A stretch of 64,000 nt of DNA, taken from NCBI GenBank assembly GCA_019096155.1, contig JAHCVI010000002.1, positions 2,170,001 through 2,234,000 on the forward strand, written 5' to 3'. The notes beneath the pieces were generated by a model that was given only the letters and a program-made list of their open reading frames with translations, was not told the origin of the DNA and did not search any database. How positions within the stretch are numbered: the first letter of the stretch is position 1; every line of letters begins with the position of its first letter. The position numbers and the translations under genes are program-made. This document shows positions 32,839 through 44,764 of the stretch, piece after piece. Origin of the DNA: Staphylotrichum longicolle. Its lineage: Eukaryota > Ascomycota > Sordariomycetes > Sordariales > Chaetomiaceae.

Positions 32839-34583
32839 ATGGGCTTCTTCGACGATGTACTGCTCCGTCTCGACGAGAGCGTGACGGGGCTCTTCGGACA
32901 GTGGAATCTCTGGACCACCGTCATCTTTACCGTCTTCGCCGGCTTCCTGACATACCAGATTGCTACCCGCCAAGAACCCGACACCCATCCTTTCCTGCTG
33001 GCCCGCCAGGCCCAGGGCTCGCCTGTGCGCCAACCCGGTCAGTCCCCCGTCTACCGATCTCAAGGCGCCCCCCATGGCATGCCTCTCAATGCCGGCTTGA
33101 ACGTGAAGGACCCGGGCGCGTCCAAGTGGGCTCGAGGGCGCGATGGCGATCTGAGGGACGTTTGGCGCCAGGCCGTAGCCGGCGTGCAGGAGGACGGCCC
33201 GACAAAGGGGACTACCGGCCGCATCGTCACCGTGCTGGGCACGAACAAGGCCATCGAGCACCGCCTGGACGACATTACCCGCCAGATCAACCTGATCGGA
33301 GAACACATTTCCGCTCAGGGCGGCAACCGCGTGGCCATCTACCTCCCCAACTCGGTCGAGCTGATTGCGACCCTGTTCGCCTGTGCCTTCCACAACCTGA
33401 CTGCCGTGATCCTGCCCTTCGACCAGCCCGACGATGCCGTCATCTCAATGCTGCGCCGGTCTGCCGCCGACACCGTAGTGACGGCCCCGGGCTCGTTCCC
33501 CTTCGATCTTGTCGCCAAGAGCTACCCATCCCTGCGCCAGCTGATCTGGGTTGTCGACGAGGGCAGCTCCCACATGGATTGGAACGAGGTGCCCCAGGGA
33601 GCTGGAGGTAGTGTCAACGTTTCCACCTGGCAAGACATCATCAACGACAGCCCCGTGGATGCCGGAAAGGAGCTTCCGCCGCTGGAAGGGCAAAAGGAGC
33701 CCCGCGACGTCACCATCTTCTGGCAGTCCAAGCCGGGCCAGCAGGAGGAGATGGTGCGCTTCACATCGGCCAACCTTATCTCTGCCATCGCCGCCCAGCT
33801 CTTTGCCGTTCCGACCGCCCACCGATTGGGTCCCTCGGACCTCTTCCTCCCAGCCGACTCTCTCGCCAACACGCACACTCTTGTGCTCACCCTCGCCGCC
33901 CTCTTCTCCAACGCCTCGGTCGCCTTCAACTCGGTCGCCTCTCAAGCCGACGACCTCACCGTCGCTACCCGCGGCGTCTCCCCGACCGTCGTGGTCGCCA
34001 CGCCGGCCGCCCTGCTCAAGACGCACAAGGAAGCCACCGCGCGCGCCAACGCATCCGCCATCTCCCGCGCCCTGCACCGCCTCCAGACCCGCAAGCTCGC
34101 CCAGAACGGCGTCATGCCCACGACCAAGCCCGAAGGGAGCAAGCTCCGCCTGATCCTGACGGCCGAGCGCGCCGGCGCCGACACCCCGCGGCTGTCGTCG
34201 GCCGTGCTGACGGACCTGCGCGCCTTCACGGGCGCGCGGATCATGTACGCGCTGACGGCGGCCAAGGTCGCGGGTGCGGTCACGCAGACGGGCTTCTTTG
34301 ACTACCGTGTGTTTGAGGACGAGAAGGGCGGCTGCCACTTTGGCCCGCCGTTGACGAGCACCGAGGTCTTGCTCAAGGACATGGGCACGTGGAAGACGAC
34401 CGATGAGGGGAGTAGGGGAGAGGTGAGTTTCTTTGCATTCCCCGTGACAGTGTAACTGTATGTTTTGGTGGCTAACGTATTTGTGAACAGATTGTTGTCC
34501 GGGGCCCTTGTGTTGCCGGCAATGAGGCGGCCCTTGGTGTGGCGGGTATGATGAGGGACGACAACACCCTCACGTACGTCTAA
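32839..34583 (+). CDS. AMP-binding-domain-like membrane protein lacking the ATP-binding motif (558 aa)
   Basis: Two exons (32839-34422, 34491-34583). It starts MGFFDDVLLRLDES and has a membrane segment at ~23-42 (LWTTVIFTVFAGFLTYQIAT). From ~155 it follows the acyl-CoA/acyl-AMP ligase (ANL) fold: GNRVAIYLPNSVELIATLFAC, AVILPFDQPDDAV, SLRQLIWVVDEG. The P-loop that is normally TSGTTGxPKG appears at ~293 as TIFWQSKPGQQEEM, without its Gly/Thr pattern, though the following RFTSANLISAIAAQ is family-like. The protein stops soon after IVVRGPCVAGNEAALG, where active enzymes carry another ~100-residue lid domain with a catalytic Lys. So adenylation is unlikely. Probably a membrane-bound pseudoenzyme; substrate unknown. 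Confidence 0.8.
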
Positions 34584-34944
34584 CTTGGAGATACTCGTGA
34601 TGAGGTATGAATATTGTACACAGCCCGCCCCGGGAGGTTACAGCATGAGCCCTGGGTAGCCCAATCCAGGCTGCATAGCGTTTGGAGCAGACTAGACTTG
34701 GGTTTGGCGCGACTCGACGGCCAGGAACTAGTTACATAGAGATATCACATTAGCGACGAAATAAATACTCGAGAGTTTGAAATATCTCCCAACATTCCCA
34801 TGACATTTGTATCCCTATCCTCTGTAAGAGCATCCCCTATCCTATCCTATCCTTTCCCAACCTACGCCCAGCGCCGTTTGACCATGTAGATTCACAACCG
34901 GAACTACCTCAACCCAGACAGACATTCCCATCACCTCAAAAAAA
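34584..34944. other. Convergent 3' interval
   Basis: About 360 bases between the AMP-binding-like gene and mcm5. A/T-rich with a CCTATCCTATCCTATCC tract near 34836. Presumably both 3' UTRs. Confidence 0.65.
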
Positions 34945-37280
34945 TCAAGCTCCGTTCCTGTACACCTGCGCACCCTGGTTCCTAAACATGATGGTATCCC
35001 TCCTCTGGAGGATCATCAACGCCCGGTTCAGCGCCGCCTCGCTGAACCCCTTGCCCTCGACCATCTCGCGGCGCAGGGTCGCGAGGCTGGTGCTCCAGCC
35101 GATGGGCAGGCGGCGCTTCAGCTCGGCCTCGACGCGCGCCACCTCCTCGTTGAGCTCGCGGCTGCCCTGGTTGCTGCCCTGGTTGACGGCGTCCATGGTC
35201 GAGCAGAGGAAGAGCCGGATCGCCTCGTCGACGTGCTCCTCGGTCGCGACCGGCGAGAGCGTGAGCTTGGCGAGCGACTCGGTGATGCGCACGATGGCCT
35301 CGAGCTGCCGCACCGTGATGGGGATCGAGGAGCGCGTGTTGGCCTCGAGTTCCGCCGCGTGCACCTGCCGCCGGATGGCGACGAAGTGCGAGGAGAGCTT
35401 CTCGGCCGCGGCGTCGGAGAGGCGCGGGGCGCAGCGGCTGGGGAATGAAGGGTTAGTTTGTTGAAGAAGGGGGCGTGGGGGATTGTGGAGGGACAACTTA
35501 CGATCGGCAGTAACTGATGTACCGGCGCATCTTGTCGACGGGGATCTCGGACTCGACGCGCTCTTCCACGCCTCGGCCACCCATGTGGATGCCCATGACG
35601 TGCTTGGCGATGCGCTCGTCCTTGCCGCGCTCGTGCTCGTCCTTGACGATGAAGATCATGTCGAAACGCGACAGGATGGTCGTCTGGAAGTCAATGTTCT
35701 CGCCGGGCGTCTTCATGTCGTCGTACCGGCCAAAGATGGGGTTGGCGGCGGCGAGGACCGAGGTGCGCGCGTTCAGGATGGTGGTGATGCCTGCTTTCGC
35801 GATCGAGATGGTCTGCTGTTCCATGGCTTCGTGGATGGCGACGCGGTCTTCGTCGCGCATCTTGTCGAACTCGTCGATGCAGACCACGCCGCCGTCGGCA
35901 AGCACCATGGCACCGCCTTCGAGGTAGAATTCACGCGTTGACTGGTCCCGCTGGACCGAGGCTGTTAGACCGGCTGCGGAGGAGCCCTTGCCGGAGGTGT
36001 AGATGGCAATGGGGGCCACCTTCTCGACGAATTTGAGCAGCTGGGACTTGGCTGTACCGGGGTCACCGAGCAGGAGCACGTTGATGTCGCCACGGAGCTT
36101 CATGCCGTCGGGGAGGATCTTCTTGGAGCCGCCCATCAGGAGACACAAGATGGACTTCTTGATGTCCCGGTTGCCGTAGATGGAAGGCGCAATGCAATCG
36201 GCCATGATGTTGTAGAGATCGGGGCGACGGCTGAGCTCAAGGAACTCTTGCTCCTCCTCTTCGGAGAAGATGGCCTGCCCCTTGGCGGTCTGGTCGATAT
36301 CGGTCTGAATGCCAACCGCACGCAGATAGGGCGTCCGGATGGCGACGGCACCGGTTGAGTTCTTGGAGCCCTTGCTCTGGTAGATGGAGAAGATGCCCAT
36401 GACGGTGCACCTCGAGCCGGGCACTACTCGGTTCGTGAGGTAGCGGTCGGCGGAAATCAGGACGTGGCGTGGCAGCTCTCCGACGGGCACCTGATCGGGC
36501 GCCTCCTGCAGCTTGATGATTTGCTGATCGACGAAGCGCGATTGCTCGTGCACGACAAAGTAAGGGTCGAGCGGGCACTTTTCTGTTGGGTCGTGGGGCG
36601 CCCTGAACCTGCCGCACTGCCTCGGGAGCGTCACGCCGCTAAAACCTCCGAGGACCGGGACATCTTGTACGTGGTCGCAGTTGCGGCATTGGATGTGGAC
36701 TGCGGTTGCCTTGGACGACATGACTGAGGCACCGATTACGATACCGGGTACCCTGACGAGTCTCGAGATGGTGAGAGAATCCAAGTTGCGGATGGAGACA
36801 TCTTCGGCGCTGGAGTGCAGCAGCAGCTGGTGCTCGGGAAGCTTGATGTTGGGGTCATGAGGGTAGACGATTCTGTGTGTGCAGCGCTTCAGGGCCGCTT
36901 CAAACTACAGCAGTGTTAACGGCGCACGCATGTGTAGGCAAACTTGCGGGCGTACCAGTGGGATGAGATCTGCCGGTTCCGTCACCAATCTGTGGGCGAT
37001 CTCCTCGTTGAACTTGATCAGGTCGCCAATGTTGACGTCGCAGTAGTACTTTTTGAGGAGCGCATTTTCGCGTAGTTGGTCTCTGTGAGAACGGGGTGTC
37101 AGTTTCCAGAGAGAGTGTGTGCAGTTTGAGCCATGGCGAGGCGGACCTGTAGACGAAAAGGTTGTCGAGTCTGAAGTCGAGGATGAAGGACTCGAGCAGG
37201 CTGCGGATGTGCGTATTCGAGTCTTCGCTGTCGGCAGGGGTGTCGTACAGTCGACTGCTGAACACGGACTGCCGGTCCAT
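34945..37280 (-). CDS. mcm5: Replication licensing factor Mcm5
   Basis: Four exons (37280-37147, 37082-36956, 36904-35502, 35437-34945) encode 718 aa, the normal Mcm5 length. Part of the Mcm2-7 helicase in the nucleus. Visible motifs: the zinc site CRNC...CGR...C (~158), Walker A GDPGTAKSQLLKF (~367), Walker B VCIDEFDKM (~428), the sensor region TSVLAAANPIFGRYDD and arginine finger SRFDMIF (~498). The N-terminus (SVFSSRLYD, then ALLKKYYCDVNIGDLIKFNEE) and the winged-helix C-terminus (SEAALNRALMILQRRDTIMF) are complete. All three introns restore conserved text. An ACGCGT element lies 168 bases upstream of the start. Confidence 0.96.
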
Positions 37281-38024
37281 GTTGAAAAGAGTGTGGTTGC
37301 TTTGGAGAGTATGGGTATCTTGAGGAAAAGAGAGGTGAGTTGTGTGCCAGGCAGGCAAGCAGGCAGAACGACGAGGAAAGGCGGTGGGCGAGGTTGTGAT
37401 GGGTGATGGCGGGGCAAGGAGGTTGCAGAAAGGGCAATCCCACGTCGACGCGTAAAAGCGCCATGGAACGCGACCAGGCGCGTTTATGGGCGCAGGGATC
37501 TTAATTGGACCCACAGTTACCCGGACAGCTCCGTTGTTGCAAGTTCGGATAAAGCAACGCACCCCGTTACTCGCCTACAGAGGAAGTTGAATGGTGCAGA
37601 CAGCGGAGCACCAAGCTTACAGGGTTCAACGGGCTTGGCAGGCCAGTCCCGGCCAGATTGGCATCCACTGAGCGAGGCGCGGCAGGAGCTCAGCAACCCA
37701 ATGCCTACGAGAGAGCCCGCGCAGTGAGACCACCTTCCTGCGGAATCGGACAATTTATTCGTCAATGAAGGTGCCAACCCAAGATTCAAACAGCACAGCA
37801 ACACAGCAGCAAATCGGCCGACGAGCACCACGGCGCACATCCGTCCCACTTCCTCCCAGCAATGATACCCCGGTGACGGCGGCCCCTCTCAACTCCACAC
37901 CACTCCCAGCCCGTCTCCCGCCATCCCGCCGTCCTGAGCTCCCGAGTCTCGCGCGGCCCGGCCCGGATGGTCGAAGCCGACTCCACGACTCTGCTGTGCG
38001 GCTGGGGAGCCTTGGAGAGCCATC
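37281..38024. other. Divergent promoter region mcm5 / vps54
   Basis: About 0.74 kb between divergent starts, containing the MCB-like site listed separately. No gene seen. Confidence 0.6.
37448..37453. promoter_or_regulatory. MCB-like (MluI cell-cycle box) site ACGCGT upstream of mcm5
   Basis: The sequence GTCGACGCGTAAAA lies 168 bases upstream of the mcm5 ATG. ACGCGT is the MBF (Mbp1/Swi6) core that drives G1/S expression of replication genes in yeasts. A second CG-rich element, GGCGCGTTTA, lies about 25 bases further from the gene. Function is inferred from position and motif. Confidence 0.5.
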
Positions 38025-41000
38025 ATGTTCTCGAATCAGGGGGGGCAAGTCCGTCGATAGCTTGTCGCCGACGCAGTCAGCAGGGCATCGCGCTGACTTC
38101 CCCTTTCATGGGTGTGCACCCTTCACCTTGCCCCCGTGCCTTGTGGTCTTCAGCAGCTAACAGTCGGAAGAACAGCCCTTGCCCCCCAATTCCCCCACCA
38201 ACGGCGAGGTTCAACGGCGAGCTCCATCCACTCCGTTGGGGGCTCGCTCGACGCTTCGGGGACTGGTCCCACGGCCTCTTTGAATCGGGCCAGAATGCCA
38301 TCTCGACCCTTCTTCAACCACCAATAGTGCGAACTGGGCTACTCCCCTCACGCCGCCCCTCCAGCCTCGAGTGCTCACAAGCTCCGACCGCCCGAGACAT
38401 CCCGCCCGTGGCCCTGACCAACATCCCCCAGGTCGACGCAGCCGAGTTCAAGTCATACCTGTCCCAGGTCGGCGCCTTGTACGATCAGCTGCGGCGGATA
38501 CAGGCCGAAGAAGAACAAGGCGCCGCCACTACAGCGTCGGAGCATCAAGCCCGATGACTTCCCCGAGGCTCTGGATGAGGGCCACTTGCGCCCAAACAAG
38601 CGTCCAGGGCTGTCATCAAGGCGAACGTCGACCGCCTCTCTCAGCTCTCTGTCCTCCATAGAAACCGTCACCCCGACGCCACGCCGCTCCAGTTCCCGTC
38701 CGAGGAGAGGGCAGGCACACGGGCCACCCGCCCTCTCCACCATCCCCGCCGTGTACTTCGATGAGGACTTCCACTTGGAGAATCCGCGCACCTTCGATGT
38801 TGTCAGTGAGCGTTCCGAGGTGGTGCGGCCAGTGGGCAGCAGCGATGAGAAGGGCGCCTCCAACGGCCAGGCTGCTGCGCCCCGTAAGGCTTTAGCAACA
38901 AACGCCATTCTGCAGGAGAAACTGTCGTGGTACATGGATACCGTTGAGATGCATCTCATTCAGTCCATTTCGACCGCTTCAAGCACCTTTTTCACCGCCC
39001 TCGGTTCTCTTCGAGAACTACACTCGGAAGCCGCCGATTCGGTGGAGAGAATCAAGACGCTCAGAAAGGAGTTGGAAGCTCTCGACGAAGAAGTCGCGAC
39101 GGGCGGTCTCAACCTTGTCCATCAGCGCAGGAGGAGAGAAAATGTCAAGCAGCTCCATGACGCTGTCATGCAGCTGAGGGAGATTGTTGACGGTGTAGCC
39201 GTCTGTGAGTCGTTGGTTGATGCGGGCGAGGTCAACGAAGCCCTCAACAACATCGACACCCTCGAGAGGCTCATGGCTGGCGAGGGGCCAGATTCCAACC
39301 AGCCGGACATACAGCTCCGAGATCTCAGGGGCGCCACGGCCCTACAGGGTGTAAGCAGCGACTTGGACACTCTTCGTCTCCGCATTGGGAAGTCCTACGA
39401 AACGAAATTCCTCAACACCCTGCTTACCGATCTCAAAACCCATGTCGAGCAGGTGTCGACCCAGGAGGTCTTGATGCGCTGGAATAGTGCTTCAGCGCGC
39501 TCACGTGGAGCTCACGCGCGTGAACCCTCCGCCTTCCCGTCATACATGGCAGCAACAAACGGGATTCGGTCAGAGCTGCTGTCAAGTTTAACCGGGTTGC
39601 AACGTGCCAAATACCTTACAGCTGCCGCTACTATGTACCGAGAAGCGGCACTTCGTGAAATCAGAACCATTATCCGGCAGCAAATGCCCAGCTCCAACGA
39701 TGATGACAATGAATCGCTCATGTCCACATCCACGAGGACTGGAGGCAAGCAGCGCTCCCAACAAGAGAGGTCGATTACCTTGGCTCGGAACCTGCGCGCC
39801 CTCGAACCCCAAGAGGCCGAGGAGCTCCTGGTCAACATGTACGTTGGCGTTGCCGAGGCGCTAAGGAGGCTGAGCACGCAAGTCAAGGTCTTGTTGGACG
39901 TTGCAAGCTCCATCGGCGACTCGTCCAATGCCTCTGGAGTCCGGTCTCCGCTCAGCTCACCGCCGTTCAGCCCAACGGCAAGGCAGACGTCTGGCGCCGC
40001 TCAGGAGGCCCAAGAGGAGATTCACAGGGCTGTAGACATTGCCAACTTCTTGGGGCAAGCGGTCGACGTTGCGCATGAGAAGATCGTAAAAGTGTTACGC
40101 GTGCGGTCAGAACAAAGCAAGCGGCTGGGTCTCCTATGGTTCCTCCGCTACTTTACACTCAACCTTCATTTCGCCAATGAGTGCGAGGCCATCTCTGGGC
40201 GCAGCGGCACGACATTGAAGACCCTGGTCAACGGCCACATCAAGGACTTCATCCAGTACCATGGGGATGCCGAGAACCAGAAACTCGCCCAGGGAATGGA
40301 GTCGGACCAGTGGAACGCGGCCGACTTTGGCGATAAGGACACTGAGCTTCTCAACTCCATCCTGGAAAGCAGCACCCGAGATGCTGCCGCGTGGGCGGCG
40401 GGCACTCAGATATGGATCCCCCACCCCGACACAGAAGCATCAGGCGAGGATGTGGACGTCCTGTCTGCCCAGACAAACGGCGCGAGCAAGACAAAGACGA
40501 GGAGCGCTGTCATCGAGTCAGAAAGCTACCTGCTTCCCAACTCTGCCGTCTCATGCATGCACGGCGTGGCCCGTTTTCTGCATCTCATGTCAGCGATACC
40601 ATCCATGACGGCCGATATCTCCGGTTCCCTCATTGCATATCTCCAACTCTTCAACTCTCGATGCACACAACTTATTCTCGGCGCGGGGGCGACTCGTTCA
40701 GCCGGGCTCAAGAATATCACAACAAAGCACCTTGCCCTGGCATCGCAGGCCCTTGCATTTATCGCAGCGATCATTCCACACGTTCGGGAGTTTGTTCGGC
40801 GACACTGTGGAACAGGGTCGGCCGCGTCGGCCGTTATGGGCGAGTTCGACAAAGTAAGACGGGCGTTCCAGGAACATCAGAACAACATCTACGATAAGCT
40901 CGTCGAGATCATGAGCGGGCGGGCCCTGGCTGGCACCAAAAGGCTGAAGGCGGTAAGTTGGGACCAGGAAGCCGGAGGCGCGGCCAACGAGTACATGGAG

Positions 41001-41509
41001 ACGCTAGCCAAGGAGACCACGACGCTGCACCGCAACCTGACCAAGCACCTCCCCGAGGGCACCGTGCGGATGATCATGATGCCCGTGTTCAGAAACTACA
41101 AGGACACGTTTGGCGCGGCGTACCAAGGGGTGGAGCTCAAGACCGAGCAGGGCCGGGAGAGGTATGTTCTAGTTTTCGACTGAACACACTCCAAGTTGTA
41201 TTAACGCGGGATAGGATGCTCCGAGACGTCGAGTTCTTCCAATCTCGCCTTGGCAAGATCGACGGGTTTGAGGACGCTGGTGACTACCTCCTTGGAGTTA
41301 TCAAGAACAAGAAGATTATCGCTCCTGACCCAGCACCCGCACCCGCACCCCCACCAGCGCCCGCACCAACTCCCTCTCCGGCTTCAGATGAAAAGGAGGA
41401 CGTGAAGACTCCGGCGGAAGAGCCTCCCAGTGCCGAACTGCAAGCGCAGGTGGGGGCGACGGTGTCAGCTGAGAAGAATGGCGATTCCAGCGATGCAAGC
41501 AAGGCGTAA
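38025..41509 (+). CDS. vps54: GARP complex subunit Vps54; N-terminal coding frame disrupted
   Basis: Tethering-complex subunit for endosome-to-Golgi transport. From ~38527 the frame is clean to 41161, then a 53-base intron (41162-41214) and exon 2 (41215-41509). Diagnostic blocks: RTFDVVSERSEVV, LSWYMDTVEMHLIQSIS, LHSEAADSVERIKTLRKELE, and the C-terminal Vps54 domain HGVARFLHLMSAIPSMTADISG, FDKVRRAFQEHQNNIYDKLVEIMSGR, HLPEGTVRMIMMPVFRNY. The start MFSNQGG (38025) and family-like pieces SVDSLSPTQSAGH, GSTASSIHSVGGSLDASG, WSHGLFESGQNAISTLLQPP, TARDIPPVALTNIPQVDAAEFKSYL lie in different frames between 38025 and 38525, needing at least seven small indels. The tail is Pro/Ala-rich. Likely functional gene in a poorly sequenced stretch. 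Confidence 0.85.
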
Positions 41510-42558
41510 TGGAGGTTGGGATGGGTTGGTCATTTCGAAAAAGAGAACGGTACTTCCGAGGTGCGGGTTGTGGTTTGTAATGATGAACTAGACATACGTG
41601 GCTGTGTTGATAAGCATTTTTGGGCGGTTGTACATCTCTCTACAAAGCGCCCCTTTTTTCGTTGTGTTGACAGACTGGTCAATGTTGAGGCATGTTGCAG
41701 GCGAACAAGTTCCTCTTAGCAGAGTGTTCCTTCCAACTCATCTTGCCCGCATGAGGTATCAGGATCATCTTTCCCACCTGGGTTGGAGTTGCTTTCCTCG
41801 CATACATCTACCTGCCCAAAGTCTCATGTCCTACTCTTCGTCCAGGAGATGGATAGACAAGTTGTCTGAAAGGGGGGCCTGGGAAAGGAAGAGGAAAGGG
41901 TGTATCACCAATGGATGCGAAATTGCCCAGAAGAACCACACGGGGAGCACAGAAGCTCATCGACAAATCCGTACAAATGTAGTTATGCCCAGCACGCATA
42001 AGAGATGCTCTGAGCTAACCGTTGTGTGCACGACGTGGGCGCTGAATAGTTACATCTAATTCTCACTCCTCCGGCGCCTTCTCCCCGCTGGCGCGTCCTG
42101 CGAGCGCTCTAAACGTGTAAAACTAGGGATTTGCGTGGAACAAACCGCTTCCCACGACGCCGTGCTGTCAACGCAAAACGGTGATGCCAGGGGGCTACAT
42201 GAACGGCCATGCCGACTTCTCCCACCCCTATCCACCTTGTAAATCTTATTTGTTGGCAGCCTTCAATGCATCGGTTCGTTGCGAGGCTGCCATTTTCAGA
42301 GTCGTGGCCATGACGATCCGAAAAATGTTCTCAGCGCTGTAGCGCTCTGACAAAGCTCATCGGTTTGTGGAGGGTGCTAAGAATGGGAACATAACCCTGC
42401 AGGCTGTCGTCGTGATAATGGCTTCCACAGCTGTGAAACTGGCCTTGTAAATACCTCCGTGCAAGGCCAGTACGATAGCTCTGCTCAATGCTGGCATCCA
42501 GCAAGTGTCGGTAGCCCGGGGATTGGAGGCTCGGAAATACGGCCCTTCAGACAGGCGC
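41510..42558. other. Convergent 3' interval vps54 / cdc23
   Basis: About 1 kb between stop codons. Short frames only; no gene seen. Confidence 0.6.
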
Positions 42559-44764
42559 TCATCCCTGTGAGGAGAGCCGACCGCTGCTGTGCCTCGACCA
42601 CCCCCTTCCCCTTCCATCCTGGGCCTCGAAGGACCGGGCAACTCGCCCGACTCGAGCCAGTCGGACCGGTTCAGGAGCCGCAGTTTCGACAGCGGCATCG
42701 TCTTCTAGCGTTCCACCATTCGCCAGCTCCATCTTGGACCGGGCCTCGCGGATGAGCGCCTTGGCTTCCTCGACCTCGACGCCGTCCTGGCAGAGCTCCA
42801 TCGCGAGCCGGTTGGCCGTGTCGTAGTCCTCGGCCCGCATGGCGTACTTGGCCAGCCACATGCGGGCCTTGCTCGTCGCAAACGTGACGCCCGTCCCGCC
42901 GTCCGCACCGGCGCCGCCCTGGGCGCCTTCGTTTTCCCCGTCCGACCCCACGCCGGGTGAGTCGTGGTGGATGGCGATCGACTCACCTAGCCCGGCAGGG
43001 CCGCCGCCCTCGTCGGCGCCGCCCGCGCCTTCTTCCTGCGCCAGGCAGAGCTCCATGTACGCCTTGGCCTCGTCCTCTTCGTCGAGGCGGTCGTACATGC
43101 TGGCGATCTGCAGCAGCACCTCGGGGTCCATCTGCGACATGCGGTCGATGGTGCCGGCACTGCCAAAGCTGCTGGCGGTGGTGTCGTAGTAGCTGTCGGC
43201 CAGGAGGGCGCGCTTGAGGGCCTTGATGCCGTCGCGGTCGCGGCCCATCTTCTGCAGGCACGAGCCGACGGCCTGCCACATCTTGGAGTCCCAGGGCCGC
43301 AGGCCCGCCGCCTTCTTGTAGTACCACAGCGCGTAGGCGTGCATCTCGAGCACCTCGTACGTCTGGCCCAGGCCGTACCATGCGCGGTAGTCCCGGCGGT
43401 TGACGTCGACGGCGCGGCGGTAGGACTCGATGGCCGCGTGGGTGTTCTTAAGCTCGACGTATTCGTGGCCCATCAGCGTCCACGCCGAGAGGCACGAGCG
43501 GTCGAGGGTAAGAGCCCGGCGGAAGTACTGCACGGCCTTCTCGTGCAGAGAGAGCAGCGAGTAGTAGTTCCCAATCACTACGCAGGATTCCGGTCGAAAC
43601 TTGTCGATGCTGGAGCAGAGGTGTGCCAGGAAAGCGAGCTTCGGCCGCCGGTTCAAAACGTACAGAATATTCGAGTAGTGGTCCAGAGAGTCGAGCCGTT
43701 GCGGGTGGAGAGCGAGCACCTTGTTGAATTCTTGTTCGGCCGCGAACAGATCCTTGGAGTGGTAGCATAGGAGCGCCTTGCAGGTCAGGAGGAAAGATGA
43801 CGTAGGGAAGATGCCGAGGAGACCGTTCAGTGAATCCGCCAGTTCGGATCCCTGCTGGTAGAGGTTGACTGCGGCGTTGGCGTGGAAGATGTAGGACATG
43901 ATGTTTTGCGGGAGATGGGGTGTGATCTTGTTGAGCTGCTCGACTCTCGAGACGAGGTTGGTGAGTTCCTGCCACGCGCCCCAGTTCCAGGGAAACAGAT
44001 GGACGCTCTGCATGAGATAGTCCAGCGCGAGATTGTCGTTCTTCTCCTTGGCCAAGACCATGCCGTACAGATACTCGAGAAAGCCCTGGCTGGCGGGATA
44101 GGTGCCATCGTCGGCCTTGCGTTCCTCAAACCACTTGGTGAGGAAACGGCTGACAACCACCAACTGCTTATTGATGACGGCGCCCGAATCTTGGGGCCCC
44201 ATGATCATCTCCGTGTCTTCATCCTTGTGCTTCTCTCCGGCGACGACCTTTGCATACAGCGCCAGGAACATGCTCTTCTGGCTGATCTCGGGCAGGGTGT
44301 AATCGGAGAAGCCGGCTATCGCCTTGGCCTTCGCTTTACCCTTTGCGGATGCGGTCTCGTTCGGGTTCGTCCCGAGCAAGCCAGCCAGCAGAGGCTCTGG
44401 GAGAAAGACAGCGGCACATCGTTCAAACTCTTTGCAATCGAAGTACGACTTGGCCAGGAGGTATCGACCGAGTTCTCGGGCCTCGAGGGCTGCCTCGGCG
44501 GGATCGGGGTTTGGTGCGAAGATGGGATGCACATCGTTTCCAGGCGCATCCGACATTGCGGCATCTATCTCAGGCTCGGGGAGGGCATCAAGGAGCTCAG
44601 CGGCCCTAAACACAGGTTCAATTAGCCGATCTGTCGGGCCATGTGCACACAAAGTCCCCAGCATACCATTTTGCTGACTGGTATAGGCATCTCTCCGAGC
44701 TCTTGACCACTGCTATTTGCAGTGCTTCCCTGAGCTGCAGGGTGTCTTTTGCTGACAGTGGCAT
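42559..44764 (-). CDS. cdc23: Anaphase-promoting complex subunit Cdc23/Apc8 (TPR protein)
   Basis: Two exons (44764-44667, 44605-42559) encode 714 aa. The first encodes MPLSAKDTLQLREALQIAVV...RCLYQSAKW and joins AAELLDALP. Tandem TPR repeats cover most of the rest, e.g. SELADSLNGLLGIFPTSSF, KDLFAAEQEFNKVLALHP, YYSLLSLHEKAVQYFRRAL, LSAWTLMGHEYVELKNTHAA, YRAWYGLGQTYEVLEMHAYA, WQAVGSCLQKMGRDRDGIKA. This order and wording are typical of Apc8. It is part of the TPR lobe of the APC/C, the ubiquitin ligase for mitotic cyclins and securin. An acidic/Gly insert lies near residue 590 and the last ~40 residues are low in conservation. Confidence 0.94.

Noticed and set aside
38025..38530. Vps54 5' end as a set of introns rather than indels
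   Set aside because: The family-like pieces abut each other with no room for 50-base introns and without donor/acceptor pairs.
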